64,000 nucleotides of DNA from Brevipalpus yothersi (taxonomy: Eukaryota > Arthropoda > Arachnida > Trombidiformes > Tenuipalpidae): contig QZCP01000038.1 of assembly GCA_003956705.1 (NCBI GenBank), forward strand, positions 19,225 through 83,224. Direction: 5' to 3'. Below are positions 13,479-25,872 of this stretch, in pieces. The notes under the pieces are model-generated. The model did not search any database. It was not told where the DNA came from and saw only the letters and a program-made list of their open reading frames with translations. A program made the position numbers and the translations under genes. Numbering within the stretch: position 1 is the first letter of the stretch; the number at the start of each line of letters is the position of its first letter.

Positions 13479-16400
13479 ATCTATTACTTTGATTATAGAT
13501 TGAACAACAAGCATCATGGAATATGATATGAATAAGATGAGTGGATCAATTTTGGAAAAACTCATGAAATCTCCCCCCAAGTCACACGTGTCAGATTGAG
13601 TAGTGTGTGTGTGCATACGGCTGGGGTGGTCCAAGGTTGCAATTTAGATGTTATGAGAGAAGGAAAAAAAAGATTTTGGGCTGGAAATGTGTATCAAATA
13701 GAATTGAGCATGATATGTGAGCCTGTAATTATCGAAAGAGCCACTTCTGGGTACCATGATTCGTGATGCAAGAATGTGATAAAATATAAAGTGAACGAGA
13801 TCAGGGGCAGTTCGTCGAAAAAAAAGAAATATTCAGAAGCAGAAGTGGCCTGAAAATTGATTTTCATGATCAACCAAAAGAATCTGTACATTTGATAATA
13901 ATCGATATTCATTAGAGTAATTCGAGTCCACTTCTATCACGTTTTGAAGGATGATGTAATAAGAAGTAAAAATAATGAGAATGAAGTTTTTTTCTTTTAA
14001 CCCTTCAAATCATTCTTTCATTGAGACAACTTTTTCATTCTTCTTCTATAAACGAAAAGTAGTGGCAACGTTCCTCATCGATTGTAAAGACTTCAGAACA
14101 GTTCAGTGATTCTGAAAAGAAGCTAATGTAAGAAGCTGTGCTCGAGGCGAAATGCTTCCAGAGACACCCATGATATTATATGCTCATAAGTATTGCTTCA
14201 ATGCTCAAAATTCAATGATTTACTGGATGGGCTGCCAGAATCCACAGAAAAACTTGATTACTCATATCGATCTTTGATTTGAAATCAGCCCTATTGGGCG
14301 AAGAGACTCTCAAATGACCATGGTAAGTGTTATCTGATATCCATTGGAAAAAAATGTCCTCATACAGCATGGGGTGTGATTCAGTTACCAGGGAAAATTT
14401 CCACAGCAGTGTGAAAATTCTGTTAGATTGAGAGGTCCAATCAAATTTAATGGATATTTACTGATCTTATCTGAAAACTTTGGTGTGAAATGAGCAAAAT
14501 TTTCACATGACATTATCGGAATCGAGAAAGTTTTCAAAAAGAAAATTTTCGACATCATGAGAATTCACCAGCCAAGAGCATCAAAATTGACTTATGAACC
14601 ACACTTTTGATGATCAAAAACTTTTTTTGGAAACTTTTTTTCGCTCTCTCTCACTTCGAAGATGAACTTTGCCACAAAAATGATCGAAAGGAATAGCAAA
14701 GATGGAAAGAAAAAATTTTACCAAACACGCTATAAGTGTATTGATAAGTGATCACGCAAAATGCTTTACACAAAACTTTGGCCTCAAAGTATTGTCAATA
14801 ATGCTCTAATAAACGGTGAACACATAACCTGATTGATCACGAGAAAGAGGTATGGAAAAGAGGTTAGTTAAGAAAAAAGAGAGAAAATTTTTGACAGGAG
14901 GAAATATTTCTCTTTCTTTCTTTTTCAGCATGGAACAACAAGAAAGTGGACACCAATTGAAGGTGGAAGAGATTAATTTTCATCATCCAAATAAGTGACC
15001 ATATTTCACCATACACAACTCATATACTGATATAATGTATGCAAAATCATAGTATAGTTAGTGCAATTATATTTGTACGATATTTATCACAGTCTTTTGG
15101 ACGAAAAGAATGGTGTTCTAGCCTGAATGATGGAGCGAGAAAGTGAAAAGTAAGAAAGAGAGAGAGAGAGAAAAAGAGAAAGACTTCGAGGAATGGACAT
15201 CAAACGTTAAATTGGACACATTAAAGGCTTGAGGAACGATAGTAATCATCATGAATAGTATCATGAAACTCAATTCTCTCTCTCTCCATTTACACATAAA
15301 CTCTTGAAACTTTTTTATCCATTGAATTACATTTCATGATGTATGTTGGAAAGAAAATGATTGATAAACAAACTAACACACACTCACTCACTCACACACT
15401 TACACATGGAATATCATCAATCCCACAATACAATCCTTGACCAGAGAAAAAAGCAAAGAATTGAAGAAGATAAGAGAGAGAATCCAACCTTCCTCCCAGA
15501 CAAAAAACACAGTAAATGTACAAATAAATGCAATGAATGAATGAATAAAGGATCTCAAGTATAGCATTCTGAATCCTTGGCTAATTCTTTTTTTCTGTGC
15601 GTCCAGTTTCGAGCTTGAAGAGGAAATCTCAAGACCGTGGGCAAGCAAATTGAGAAGATAAAGAGAGATAAAAATGATCACAACTGGTTTACCTTCGAGA
15701 GTAGCTTCTCATAGAAGATACACATTTACTACCAGTGAAGATGGTAATAGTTCGTGATTCTAATCTCTTTGAGAATGAATGAAAGTTAATCAACTATCTA
15801 GTGCTAGTAGTAATTGCAAAGAGAGAGAGAAAGAAATATTGTTTTTCTTTTTGTTCACTTTTTGAATCGATGATTGAAGAATTAATTGCGGATAGTTTCA
15901 TCTTATCAAGCTACAGAGATTGAGATGTTGAGTCAAGTTAAGGATGTGTGTTGAACGTGATGCTCAATCATTGGAAATAGGTTTGATTGAGACAATATTT
16001 TTTTTCGTGCTTTCTCTCTCTCTTGCAACCACAAATTGGGTGGAAAAATAAATGGAATAGATATCATCTAGAGCCTGGTTGTTCGAGGAAGTTGATGAAA
16101 GTTCGATAAAGAGTGGATAAAATTTTTTCTTTCAGAAAAATTTTCATCCTGATTGAATCATTCATGATGCTAATGCTGATGATGATGAAAGTGGATTAAA
16201 TTTCAAATCAAAATTGTTAATTCGATATATCGCCGTACAAGCCGGAAGAGAGATGTTATATTTTAATGCTGATCAAATGGGAAAACTAAGTAACTTGAGG
16301 GGACTACTTCATAATGATCGAGAAAAATGTAAGTGTAAAAGATTATCAGTGATTTCAATTGTTCAAAGTCAATCGTATGAGATTCATGAAGAGTGAAAAT

Positions 16401-17078
16401 TGCAATACATGATCGTGAAGTATGAATAGAGTTACAGAACCGGTGAATTGACTAATAAACGATTTAAACTTTTCACTTGAGATTATCTTCACTTACCTGG
16501 TAAACTTAAAACTGTGAGTAGATAAAGTATGAGATAAAATAATTTTGAACAATACATGTTGACCATTTTCTTTTTCTTTTCAATCAATGTAGATAGTAGT
16601 AATCTTTCTCTCTCTATCTCTGATTATGGTCGAGAATCAATGAAATTGTATGAAGAAATAGTTGAAAAAGAAACGAATCATTATTCCATTCGCCTCACAA
16701 CGTTCCTACATGATAGGCTCAGCTCACAGCTGAAACTAGTGATGATGACCCAGAAAGTCACTACTAACATAGTGAAACGTCAGACGGCACACAAAAATCG
16801 TATCATCAGGTATCAATGGATCACCGTAGATCGATCACATTGGTCCATGGATCACCACAAGCACAATATCCACACACACAGATGATGATTCACAAGATAT
16901 CTCACGATGAATCGAGAAGAGATCAGTCCATACAAGAATACATAAACACAATTCACATTAAACAAAATAAAGAAGAAGGAAATCAACTCGAAGATGGCAT
17001 GACTTTTCGGCTCGGAATGGTGGCCTAACTTAGCAAGAGAGAGAGAGAAAAGTTTGGTTCTGAGAGCTCACTTCGGTT

Positions 17079-17093
17079 TCTCTCTCTCTCTCT

Positions 17094-17156
<63 letters not shown>

Positions 17157-17174
17157 TCTCTTTCTCTTTCTCTT

Positions 17175-17207
<33 letters not shown>

Positions 17208-17217
17208 CTCTCTCTTT
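17079..17217. repeat. Compound CT/CTTT microsatellite
   Basis: About 140 bases of CT tract interspersed with CTTTCT and CTTT units. The apparent SLSLSLS/ERERER reading frames over it are artefacts of the repeat. Confidence 0.96.
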
Positions 17218-18126
17218 AACTTGTGTATGTGTATTTGCTGGTGATGATGATAATGGTTTAGAACTGATGATGACGAAAACGGGTTCCAGCCTCAAGCCCG
17301 CCTTACCATATATTCTGGTTCACTTTCTGCATTCGATGCCGGGAAGTTGATGGAGATAGAAGTTCGTGAGTGTGTGTTTGGTGATTGGAAAAGAGAGTAA
17401 GAGAACCGATTTATGTTACAATTTAAATTGACTCCCGCTGCTGACCACCACTGTTGTTGTTGGATTTTGATCCAGTTGTTGTTTGATCAATTTGGTTACA
17501 CCTTGCTGGAAGCTTGAGTTATCGATGGAGGAGAGAGAAGGAGTTTCAGAGAAGAGCTACTTTTAACTCAAATGATGAGCTCAAATGAACAGCGTGATAA
17601 TTGAGTGGATGTTGGAAGAGAAGAGATGGAGACCAATGAGTTAATTTACCATTTAAGATGTATTTGTTCTGGGATCATCGGAGATTGATAATATAGATTG
17701 AAGAGATAGAGTAGGAAAGTATATTCTGTGCCAAATTTTACTTTTTCTTGGAAATTTTGCCACCATTTTCTGAAAGCTTTCTCATCAGTTCCACGCACGA
17801 ATCCTTAATAGGATTGTTAAAATCTCCATTAAAGCAGTGAGCAGCAGAATCATCTATTCTTGGTCAATTGTCTGACACATAAACCATGCCTGATAGGCAT
17901 GAACGCTAAGTGGATTAACTTTTTTGCAGAGAAAAACTTTCTCACTTTACACACCCAACTGGATTGAAGAGGATCGGTTAAAAGAAGTCGAGAAAACCTA
18001 GCTGAACGATCGTTATTGAAGTAGCTTGCTTTGAGCTTGAAGCATATCAGGCCACTTTCCATGGACTTAGAACAGGAGAACAATTTTTATTTGTGATCTT
18101 AACTTTCTAGAAAAATATTGACAAAC

Positions 18127-18750
18127 TCATTTGACTACCAGAGCATTCAATGATCGTGATACATCCCAATCATGAGATGAGAGTGCTGATATTAATTTAT
18201 CTTCAGGAATCTCTGGAGGAACTGTTTCCCTCAATTCTGATAATTTTTTCTCAAATTCAGTAAAAGATTTACGTAATTTTGGATCACTTGTAGCATACAC
18301 AGCGGTCCAGTAGCTAGCAGTTTGATCGAAGAGAGGACGATTAGTTAGATATTGGCGAGCTACAACTGCATCCAATGGATTATCAGCAGCTGCATCTTGC
18401 AATAAACATTCTAGTGAAAGTAGAACTCCTCTGATTGTGAGAGCTGCTGCCCAATTAGAATCTAGAATGTCCAGACAAATACATCCCGTTACAGATGATA
18501 CATTGGGATGCCACATGCGGGTGATGAATCGTGCTTTTGGAGGTGAAAATGGATATTTCGGTGGTATATTAATGTCAACATTAAATATACCTTGAGAATA
18601 AGGAGTATCCGGTGGGCCGGCAATAGAGGCCAACATATGATACAATGAGCCATCAACCAATTGAATTCGAAACTTGTTGGACTTGAAATCATCTTGTGTT
18701 CGCATATCTTTCAATTCTTTCTTCAATCTTTTCCCAGCAATGTCAGCCAT
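18127..18750 (-). CDS. UBE2K: Ubiquitin-conjugating enzyme E2 (E2-25K/UBE2K type)
   Basis: A single-exon, 207-residue E2 enzyme that carries ubiquitin on a cysteine and passes it to targets or ubiquitin chains in the cytosol and nucleus. The UBC fold runs to about residue 150, with IAGPPDTPY, FITRMWHPNVSSVTG and the catalytic site GCICLDIL (Cys92, the same residue number as human UBE2K; residue 90 is an extra Cys where human has Ala). The family has a C-terminal UBA domain. Here the tail keeps the last helix-like part (ALSSHDWDVSRSLNAL, compare human ALSSKSWDVETATELL), but the first helix and MGF loop are replaced, so the UBA is degenerate. Length matches the family (about 200). The ATG at 18750 aligns with the family start. 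It is followed downstream on the same strand by no clear gene. Confidence 0.95.
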   Translation of the reverse strand: MADIAGKRLKKELKDMRTQDDFKSNKFRIQLVDGSLYHMLASIAGPPDTPYSQGIFNVDINIPPKYPFSPPKARFITRMWHPNVSSVTGCICLDILDSNWAAALTIRGVLLSLECLLQDAAADNPLDAVVARQYLTNRPLFDQTASYWTAVYATSDPKLRKSFTEFEKKLSELRETVPPEIPEDKLISALSSHDWDVSRSLNALVVK

Positions 18751-19050
18751 GGCACGAACTTAAACATTAATCATAACAAATGATGAACAGTAGTTGCATG
18801 TTCATCTTATTCTTTATGATAACATACTGTATATCACGAAGCCATCAAAATAGTTGGCTATAAGCGAAAAATTGTGAAACACGAGCAACAATAGACTTCC
18901 AGACACATTGTTGTCCATTCTTTCTGATAAGGAGTATGCTTCGAAGATTGTTTTTGTTCATTATTCATTGGCTCGATGAGCATTGAGCATTTTTTTTTCT
19001 CTCTCTCTCTCTCATCGCACCTGCATTTTGGTGTGCTTTATTATTTTATT

Positions 19051-20790
19051 TTATTTCAACTTTATACTGATAATTTTGATATCGTCAAATGGTTTGTCAC
19101 TCTTATTGGTTCGAGCTTCACTGATTTTTTGTACTGTCTCCATGCCCTTGAAAACTCTACCGAAAACAGTATGCTTATTGTCTAACCAGGGGCATGGACA
19201 AACGGTGATGAAAAATTGAGATCCATTGGTGTTGGGGCCAGCATTGGCCATACTGAGAGTGTATGGCTTGTCGTGCTTAAGCGTAGGATGAAATTCATCT
19301 TGAAAATCTCTCCCCCAAATTGATTCACCACCTGTTCCAGTGCCTGTTGGATCACCAGTTTGTACCATGAATTGACGAATCACACGATGAAATATGTGGC
19401 CATTGTAATAGCCATTCTTTGCATGAACACAAAAGTTTTCTACTGTTTTAGGGCATAATTTTCCGTAAAGATTGACATGAATATCTCCCATTGAAGTGTG
19501 TATAATAGCAGAATCGAATATTCGCGGTGTTGTGGGAGTGTCCATAGCAGCAATCATAACTTCACGAGATGGCTTTTCATTGTAAATGTCTCTCTCCACT
19601 ATACCACCTTCCTCGGAAGCCTCTGGATCTCGCTTGGAGAAGAAGAAGAAACGATTCTTCTTGAAAGCTGAGCAAAACAATGTTGGATCCATTTGAAGTT
19701 TGTCCGCATTAGGATTTTCTCCAGCTCTCACATCCAAATGAGTTGGTCGATCGGGTATGCCTTGATAAAGAGCTAGACAAAGTGGACGAAAGTTTTCACT
19801 TTTGCCCAAAGTTTTGACGCATTTTTTCTTTTCCCAGTTGATAATTTTAACTCCTAAAGATGTTGGATATAATATGAATGTTCCACTCCTGTCGAAAGCT
19901 ATTTTCTGATATGCGAATGATTCAGACTTTTCCAATTCTTGTTCCAAAGCACGTCGTCGATTGTATTCGATATTGGGAAGAATTTGTTTCTCTTGCTGAA
20001 GATTGGCGAAAACATCTAAACTTTCATCAAAAACTCGAAGCATTTTTCCACTTGCAAATTTGAATATCCTTATCTTACGATCATCTGATAGAGTTGCAAA
20101 ATGGGTTCCACTATCTGTGAACTGAAGATCGTGAATTTTCGTCTTGTTCTTGGCTAATTCATAAAGATGCGTATCTGTTTTGAATTTAAATGAAACTCTA
20201 TCTTCTGGAAATTTGAAATCATACTTGCTGGTAGACCAGTATTCGATGACAGAATTCTTGTCAATCGATATCACAGTAGAAAATACTTTGTTCAGACGAA
20301 TCTTCATGACGGGTGCCCTGTGAGGTTTGTCCAAGGTATGAACAGGGTCTTTAGTACCTCTTCCGTCATAAATATAAATATTTGGATTGTCTTCTCGAGA
20401 GACAGCAATCTCGGGAATCGATTCACCTGGTGTAAAAATCCATTCACATGATTGTGGAGTATAATCGAAAAAGAACATATTGATCATATCAAAATTGAGA
20501 ACATCAAATATTTTCATCGATTTATCCTTAGAAATTGTGGCCAAAAAGCTTCCATCACAAGAGCAGGCCACATCTTGTACAGCAGAACGATGAGCTCGAA
20601 ATTGTTTGATGAACTCGATGCCACCAGTTGTTTTTTTCCAAAATTTAAGTGAACCATCAACAGCAATGGTGATCAGAAAAGCTTTTGTCGGTGTTACCAG
20701 TACATGGGAAATGGTGTCAACATGCATATAACTTCGCTCATAATTTTCACAAGTTGGTAAAGAGTCGATAAGTAATTTTTGAAGAGACAT
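19051..20790 (-). CDS. PPWD1: Peptidylprolyl isomerase with WD repeats (PPWD1)
   Basis: A spliceosome-associated cyclophilin, 579 residues in one exon. The N-terminal two thirds is a WD40 propeller (YERSYMH near the start, DGSLKFWKK, DKSMKIFDVLNFDMINM, YIYDGRGTKDP, DDRKIRIFKF, RVFDESLDVF). The C-terminal domain, about 160 residues, is a cyclophilin with SAIIHTSMGDIHVNLYG, FHRVIRQFMVQTGDPTGTG, NAGPNTNGSQFFIT and WLDNKHTVFGRV, which include the residues used for prolyl cis-trans isomerisation. I start at the ATG at 20790 (MSLQKLLIDSLP). The open frame extends upstream only through a TTG. The human protein is 646 residues and has a longer basic N-terminal leader that is missing here, so an upstream coding exon remains possible. 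Head-to-head with the V-ATPase subunit a gene, 704 bases apart. Confidence 0.95.
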   Translation of the reverse strand: MSLQKLLIDSLPTCENYERSYMHVDTISHVLVTPTKAFLITIAVDGSLKFWKKTTGGIEFIKQFRAHRSAVQDVACSCDGSFLATISKDKSMKIFDVLNFDMINMFFFDYTPQSCEWIFTPGESIPEIAVSREDNPNIYIYDGRGTKDPVHTLDKPHRAPVMKIRLNKVFSTVISIDKNSVIEYWSTSKYDFKFPEDRVSFKFKTDTHLYELAKNKTKIHDLQFTDSGTHFATLSDDRKIRIFKFASGKMLRVFDESLDVFANLQQEKQILPNIEYNRRRALEQELEKSESFAYQKIAFDRSGTFILYPTSLGVKIINWEKKKCVKTLGKSENFRPLCLALYQGIPDRPTHLDVRAGENPNADKLQMDPTLFCSAFKKNRFFFFSKRDPEASEEGGIVERDIYNEKPSREVMIAAMDTPTTPRIFDSAIIHTSMGDIHVNLYGKLCPKTVENFCVHAKNGYYNGHIFHRVIRQFMVQTGDPTGTGTGGESIWGRDFQDEFHPTLKHDKPYTLSMANAGPNTNGSQFFITVCPCPWLDNKHTVFGRVFKGMETVQKISEARTNKSDKPFDDIKIISIKLK

Positions 20791-21494
20791 TATCACAGCT
20801 GTCAACCTCAATTCAATCAGTCTGCCACTAAAATACGGAAATTCAAATAAAGACTTCTCCAACAAGCTTCAATCGAAACAAGTCCAATTCGAATTCACAA
20901 TGACTGTAGACTTGACCACACTCAATGCCATCAATTGAAATACAATATGATAAAATTCATCACAAATTCAGAAATTTGACATAAAAAGCAATCTCGTTAA
21001 GAAAAATTCACAATAAAAAACTTTTCAACTGAATATTATCATTCCAGATCTAGTTTTATCATGTACCGGCTCACAACAGTCCACCTCCTACTACCCACAG
21101 TTCACAGCCTCCAACACAGCTGACATTTGAAAATTTTACTCACTACAATTCAATTAATTTTATTCCAATTCTAATCACAATTAATAAATTGTTGTTCTTA
21201 CTAATCATGGACAAAGTTCGATTATCATTTGATTTGATTTGTTGTGTTATGCTAATCACGTGACATTGATTTTTTTTTCCGAATACAAAAGCGACATCTA
21301 TACTGAGAGTTTATGTATATTCACGCCCTCGGCAAAATGTCAGATGAAGCTGATGTTGAAAGCTGGATGTGAGTGTATGCTTTTCTTTTCCTCTGTGATT
21401 TGTTTTAATTGTTAAAATTTTGTGGGTGAAAATAATTAGGATAGTTTTGCTGTTTGAATATTGGTGTGTGATTACCCAAGCTCAATAGATCAAA
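20791..21494. promoter_or_regulatory. Divergent intergenic region PPWD1 / V-ATPase subunit a
   Basis: This 704-base stretch should contain the promoters of both flanking housekeeping genes. On the plus strand a short uORF starts at about 21338 and runs into a GTGAGT donor near 21369, which suggests a non-coding or uORF-bearing first exon of the V-ATPase gene spliced to an acceptor just before its ATG. That splice is inferred only. Confidence 0.45.
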
Positions 21495-24400
21495 ATGGGT
21501 ACTCTGTTGAGAAGTGAAGAGATGAGCTTATGTCAGCTCTTCTTACAATCAGAAGCCGCATACTTGTGTGTTGCTGAGCTTGGGGAACTTGGTTTGGTAC
21601 AATTTCGCGATGTAAGTTGATTATATTGATTGAGATGTATAAAGATTTTATGATGTTCAATCTAATGAACTCTCTTTTCTGGTAGCTTAATCCTGATGTG
21701 AATGCATTCCAGCGTAAATTTGTCAATGAGGTTAGACGATGTGATGAAATGGAACGCAAGCTTAGTAAGTAAATGAAGGTCATCAGCCTTCCATTACACT
21801 AGATTTTGATCACCTTTGGAATTGTTTTCACTACCATTTGGATGGTGATAATGTATGAATAGGAATGGGTTTGCTTTGTGACTTATTTTCGTTATTATGC
21901 TTCTTCTAGGGGTATTGGAAAAAGAGATCAAAAAAGATGATATACCCATGTCAGACATAGGTGATGTACCAGATGCTCCGCAACCTCGAGAGATGATCGA
22001 TTTGGAAGCAACATTTGAGAAATTGGAAAATGAATTGAAAGAAGTGAATGCAAATGCGGAAGCACTAAAGAAAACCTACTTAGAGTTATCGGAATTGAAG
22101 CAAATTTTAAAGAAAACTCAACAATTCTTCGATGAGGTATTTCATTCCCTATTCCAATTTCCCCCTATCAATCCATGTCCTCTTCCTCCTCTTCCTCGCC
22201 CCCTTACCTCCCTACCTATTATCCTTACCCCTTCTTCCCATATTATTCGTTCCCACATCCATCACACGCTTTTGTCCTAAATAACCTCAAATATTTCCCT
22301 GACCAGCCGCTTTTACTACTACCATCACTACTTATCCTTGCACACATACATGAATATCCTTCATTTATTATGCTTCCAAAGATTCACTTCCCCACTAATC
22401 GATTGCATCCATTTGGTAGCTTTTATTAGATTTTTAGTGCTTACAAATATTTTCTTTCTTTCTATACTTTCCACGATCCCTCTTATTATTCCCTATCTTC
22501 CTTATTCGGTTACTCATTTTGTTTTGAATCGTATGGGGTTTGCTTTCTGTGGTGTTATGATTTATCATATTACTCGCTTGTGCACCTGAAAAAAAATTGC
22601 ACTTGAAACTCTCACCGATCAAAACACACAAACACACCTCTACCGATCTTATTTCTTTGGGGATTCTTTTTGGAACTTTTTTTCTCATTACTTTTGGTGT
22701 CTTTAACAATACCCTCCACTTGTTCACATATACACACACACATATTACACACATACACAAACATATACACAAACACTACCACTACTTCGACCGTTTCTGA
22801 CTATGCACCGATCACTCCCCCCAATTATGATTAACTTTCTACCTAAAAATCCCGTGTGAATCCCTCATGTGAATGTTGATTGTGAAAAGGTGGACTATCA
22901 CACTCTACAGATACAAGAAACAGGGATGGGCGATGAGTCAACTCAATTACTTGGTGAAGAAGGATTACGTGCTGGTGGACAAGCACCCATGAAGCTAGGG
23001 TAGGTTAAGTTAATTGCAGTGGGATTCCACTTTACGCGGAGATTGTGTGGATTATTTTTGTGGAAAACAAAAGAAGAAATTTATTTTATTTTGTTATATA
23101 CACATTTATGAGAGAATACTTTATATTCTCTTTCTCGAAACATTGAAGTGAATCTTGATGAAAGCTATATCATATTCTGAAATTTCCAAAATTTTCGTTT
23201 GATCAAAATTCCTTCATGATAACCAAGATACTCAATGTTCTTATTAATACCCCATTCGTACTCGTACTGCTCCTGCCTCGCTCGCTCTCTCTCTACCTTC
23301 ATTGTTTTACCTTTACTCACACAAATATATTTAGCCAAGAACAAAAATTACTACCGAAATACCCTCTAACCACACTACTAGCATGAATTATGTTATGTTT
23401 AATGTTATTACATTTCTCTTCTCTCTCGGGTGAATCATTCTGTTATCAACACTTCTATCTTCCTTTCTATCTGCACGGAATGTGTCTTGTTTTCCTATCA
23501 TCGACCTCCCACTCTTCAGCATTCAACCGGAAGAAGTCGGAGGTATAGCGAGGTTCCACAGCTAAACGATTCCATGAACACGTACCTAAAAACTACTACT
23601 ACTGATGGAGCTCCCGTTCGCTCTGAATCCGATTTGGGGTATGATTAATATGAATATATGAAATGACATGTAATCTAGAAGAGTCGAGTATTCCATTCAA
23701 ATTTTTTCATTTTTACTTATTACCACCATGTTCACCATAATTTTCCACTAATCATTTTTCAATGTATCTGATTATCTTTTTCCTCGTGATGATAGCTTTG
23801 TGGCTGGTGTGATACTCCGTGAAAGGCTACCAGCTTTCGAACGAATGCTTTGGCGAGTTTGTTTGGGTAACGTTTTCCTACGACAAGCGGAGATCGAACA
23901 TGCCCTAGAGGATCCAGTCACTGGTGACAATGTCTACAAATCAGTGTTCATCATCTTCTTTCAAGGTGAACAATTAAAGTCAAGAGTGAAAAAGATTTGC
24001 GAAGGATTCCGTGCTACCCTGTATCCATGTCCAGACAGTGCACCCGATCGTCGAGAGATGATTAGTGGAGTCATTTCTCGGATCGAAGAATTGAATACAG
24101 TTCTGAAACAGACTACTGAACATCGTCATCGAGTTCTTGTGGCTGCAGCAAAACATATCAAAAATTGGTTCGTTAAAGTTCGAAAAATCAAGGCAATCTA
24201 TCTCACTTTGAACATGTTCAATTTGGATGTCACTCAAAAGTGTTTGATTGCCGAGTGCTGGTGTCCAAATGATGATTTAGATCGAATTCACATAGCTTTG
24301 AGAAGAGGTACAGAACGATCTGGATCTTCTGTGCCGTCAATCTTGAATCGTATGGAGACCAGAGAAAGCCCACCAACTTTTAATCGAACAAATAAATTCA

Positions 24401-25872
24401 CCAAAGGGTTTCAGGAGCTAGTTGATGCTTATGGTGTCTCATCTTATCGAGAAGTGAATCCTGCTCCATTTACCATAATATCTTTCCCATTCCTGTTCGC
24501 TGTAATGTTTGGTGATGCAGGTCACGGTGTATTGATGACACTGTTTGCCCTTTGGATGGTTCTGAAAGAAAGAGGAATCATTGCACAGAGGTCGAAGAAT
24601 GAGATCTTCAATATTTTCTTTGGTGGTCGTTATATGATTCTTCTGATGGGTATATTCTCCATTTACACTGGTATCATGTACAACGATATATTTTCAAAAT
24701 CTATCAATATCTTTGGCTCGGCATGGAAGGCGAGTCCTCTGCCTGCAGCAAGTGAAATGTACCCTGAAACTCAAATGTTAGATCCTCAAAAGGAATATCG
24801 CCAATCTCCTTACTGGTTTGGCTTAGATCCTGTGTGGCAGATCTCTCAGAATAAAGTCATCTTCATCAATTCATATAAAATGAAATTATCAGTGTTGTTG
24901 GGTGTTGCCCAGATGATATTTGGTGTAATATTAAGTTTATGGAATCATACGTGAGTACCACACTAGAGTGTATTTTATTTTACCGGAAGATCTAACTTAT
25001 TTCTTTTTTATCATTCCAGTTACTTCAATGATCGTCTGAGCATTGTGTGTGAATTCATTCCTCAACTTATATTCCTCTCAGTTATCTTCGTTTACATGAA
25101 CATCCTCATCTTATATAAATGGATCGCCTACAATTCCACAAACTCTTCGTGTGCTCCATCTATTCTCATTATGTTGATCAATATGTTTTTAATGAAATAC
25201 CAATCAGAGCCATGCTCTTTAGCGCCCATGTATTCAGGTCAACAATTCTTCCAAACTCTTTTTGTATTGATCGCCGTAATTTGCATTCCATGGATGCTCT
25301 TAGTTAAGCCCTACATGTTAAAGAAGCGAAATGATCTTGCTAAAAGTGGAGCTATGAACTCCAATAACATGAACAATCGAGATGGATACGAAGGTGGTGA
25401 TCAAGTCACTCTCAGTATAGATCACGATGGTGGTGGAGGTGGTGGTGGCCATGGTGGTGGTCACGGACATGGAGATGGTGAATTCAATTTCGGTGAAACT
25501 ATGATCTATCAGGCTATTCACACAATCGAATATTGTCTTGGTTCAGTTTCGCACACCGCCTCTTATCTTCGATTATGGGCTCTCAGTTTGGCTCACTCAC
25601 AGTTGAGTGAGGTACTTTGGAATATGGTTCTTCAATTTGGTCTCCGTGGAAGTCAAATCACCGGTGGTTTCATCATGTATTTCGTTTTTGCGTTCTGGGC
25701 TGGTGCAACTGTCGCTGTTCTTCTGTTGATGGAAGGTTTGAGTGCTTTCCTCCACGCTTTAAGGTTACATTGGGTCGAATTTCAGAGTAAATTCTTCCAT
25801 GGTGATGGTTATTTATTCCAACCATTCTCATTCGAAGTCATATTGGACCAGGATACTGATGAAGCAGCTTGA
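21495..25872 (+). CDS. Vha100: V-type proton ATPase 100-kDa subunit a (alternatively spliced)
   Basis: The membrane stator subunit of the V0 sector, which forms the proton half-channels. CDS join(21495..21611, 21686..21764, 21910..22136, one of 22911..22999 or 23520..23638, 23796..24950, 25020..25872). All introns are GT-AG and the frame is kept. Length is 839 residues with the first alternative exon and 849 with the second. The start MGTLLRSEEMSLCQLFLQSE and FVAGVI..ER..FERMLWRVC are typical. The C-terminal half carries several transmembrane helices. The essential helix contains SHTASYLRLWALSLAHSQ, whose Arg is the conserved proton-path residue. A Gly/His-rich loop (GGGGGGGHGGGHGHGDG) lies in the cytosolic loop before it. 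The ORF track-independent evidence for alternative splicing is frame arithmetic, given under the two exon entries. Confidence 0.94.
22911..22999 (+). other. V-ATPase subunit a alternative exon 4a
   Basis: Acceptor CTCTACAG|ATAC and donor CTAGG|GTAGGT bound an 89-base exon (2 modulo 3) that begins in phase 0 and ends in phase 2. It encodes an acidic segment beginning IQETGMGDESTQLLGEEG and ending MKLG. Spliced to 23796 it gives LGFVAGVI. Confidence 0.85.
23520..23638 (+). other. V-ATPase subunit a alternative exon 4b
   Basis: Acceptor CTCTTCAG|CATT and donor TTGGG|GTATGA bound a 119-base exon (2 modulo 3) with the same entry and exit phases as exon 4a. It encodes a basic/polar segment beginning HSTGRSRRYSEVPQLN and ending SESDLG, again giving LGFVAGVI with exon 5. 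Including both 4a and 4b shifts frame and meets TAA. Skipping both also shifts frame. Confidence 0.82.

Larger units (their letters stand above)
11686..18126. other. About 6.4 kb without a recognisable gene
   Basis: AT-rich sequence with many GA/CT tracts and small unrelated open frames (for example near 12727-13002, 15400-15681 and 16556-16885), none resembling a known family. On the minus strand, 17299-17545 has short stretches that look coding and one GTAAGG donor, but I could not build a gene. It may hold 5' exons of the SOD-repeat gene or the long 3' UTR of UBE2K. Confidence 0.5.

Noticed and set aside
13233..13634. 133-codon minus-strand frame
   Set aside because: It crosses a (CT)n tract, has an ERERER core, and no recognisable domain.
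17054..17350. Long frames on both strands over the CT tract
   Set aside because: They encode SLSL/ERER runs produced by the microsatellite, and flanking codons show no family resemblance.
17299..17545. Minus-strand exon-like pieces with a GTAAGG donor
   Set aside because: The pieces fall in different frames with stops between them, and no partner exons were found.
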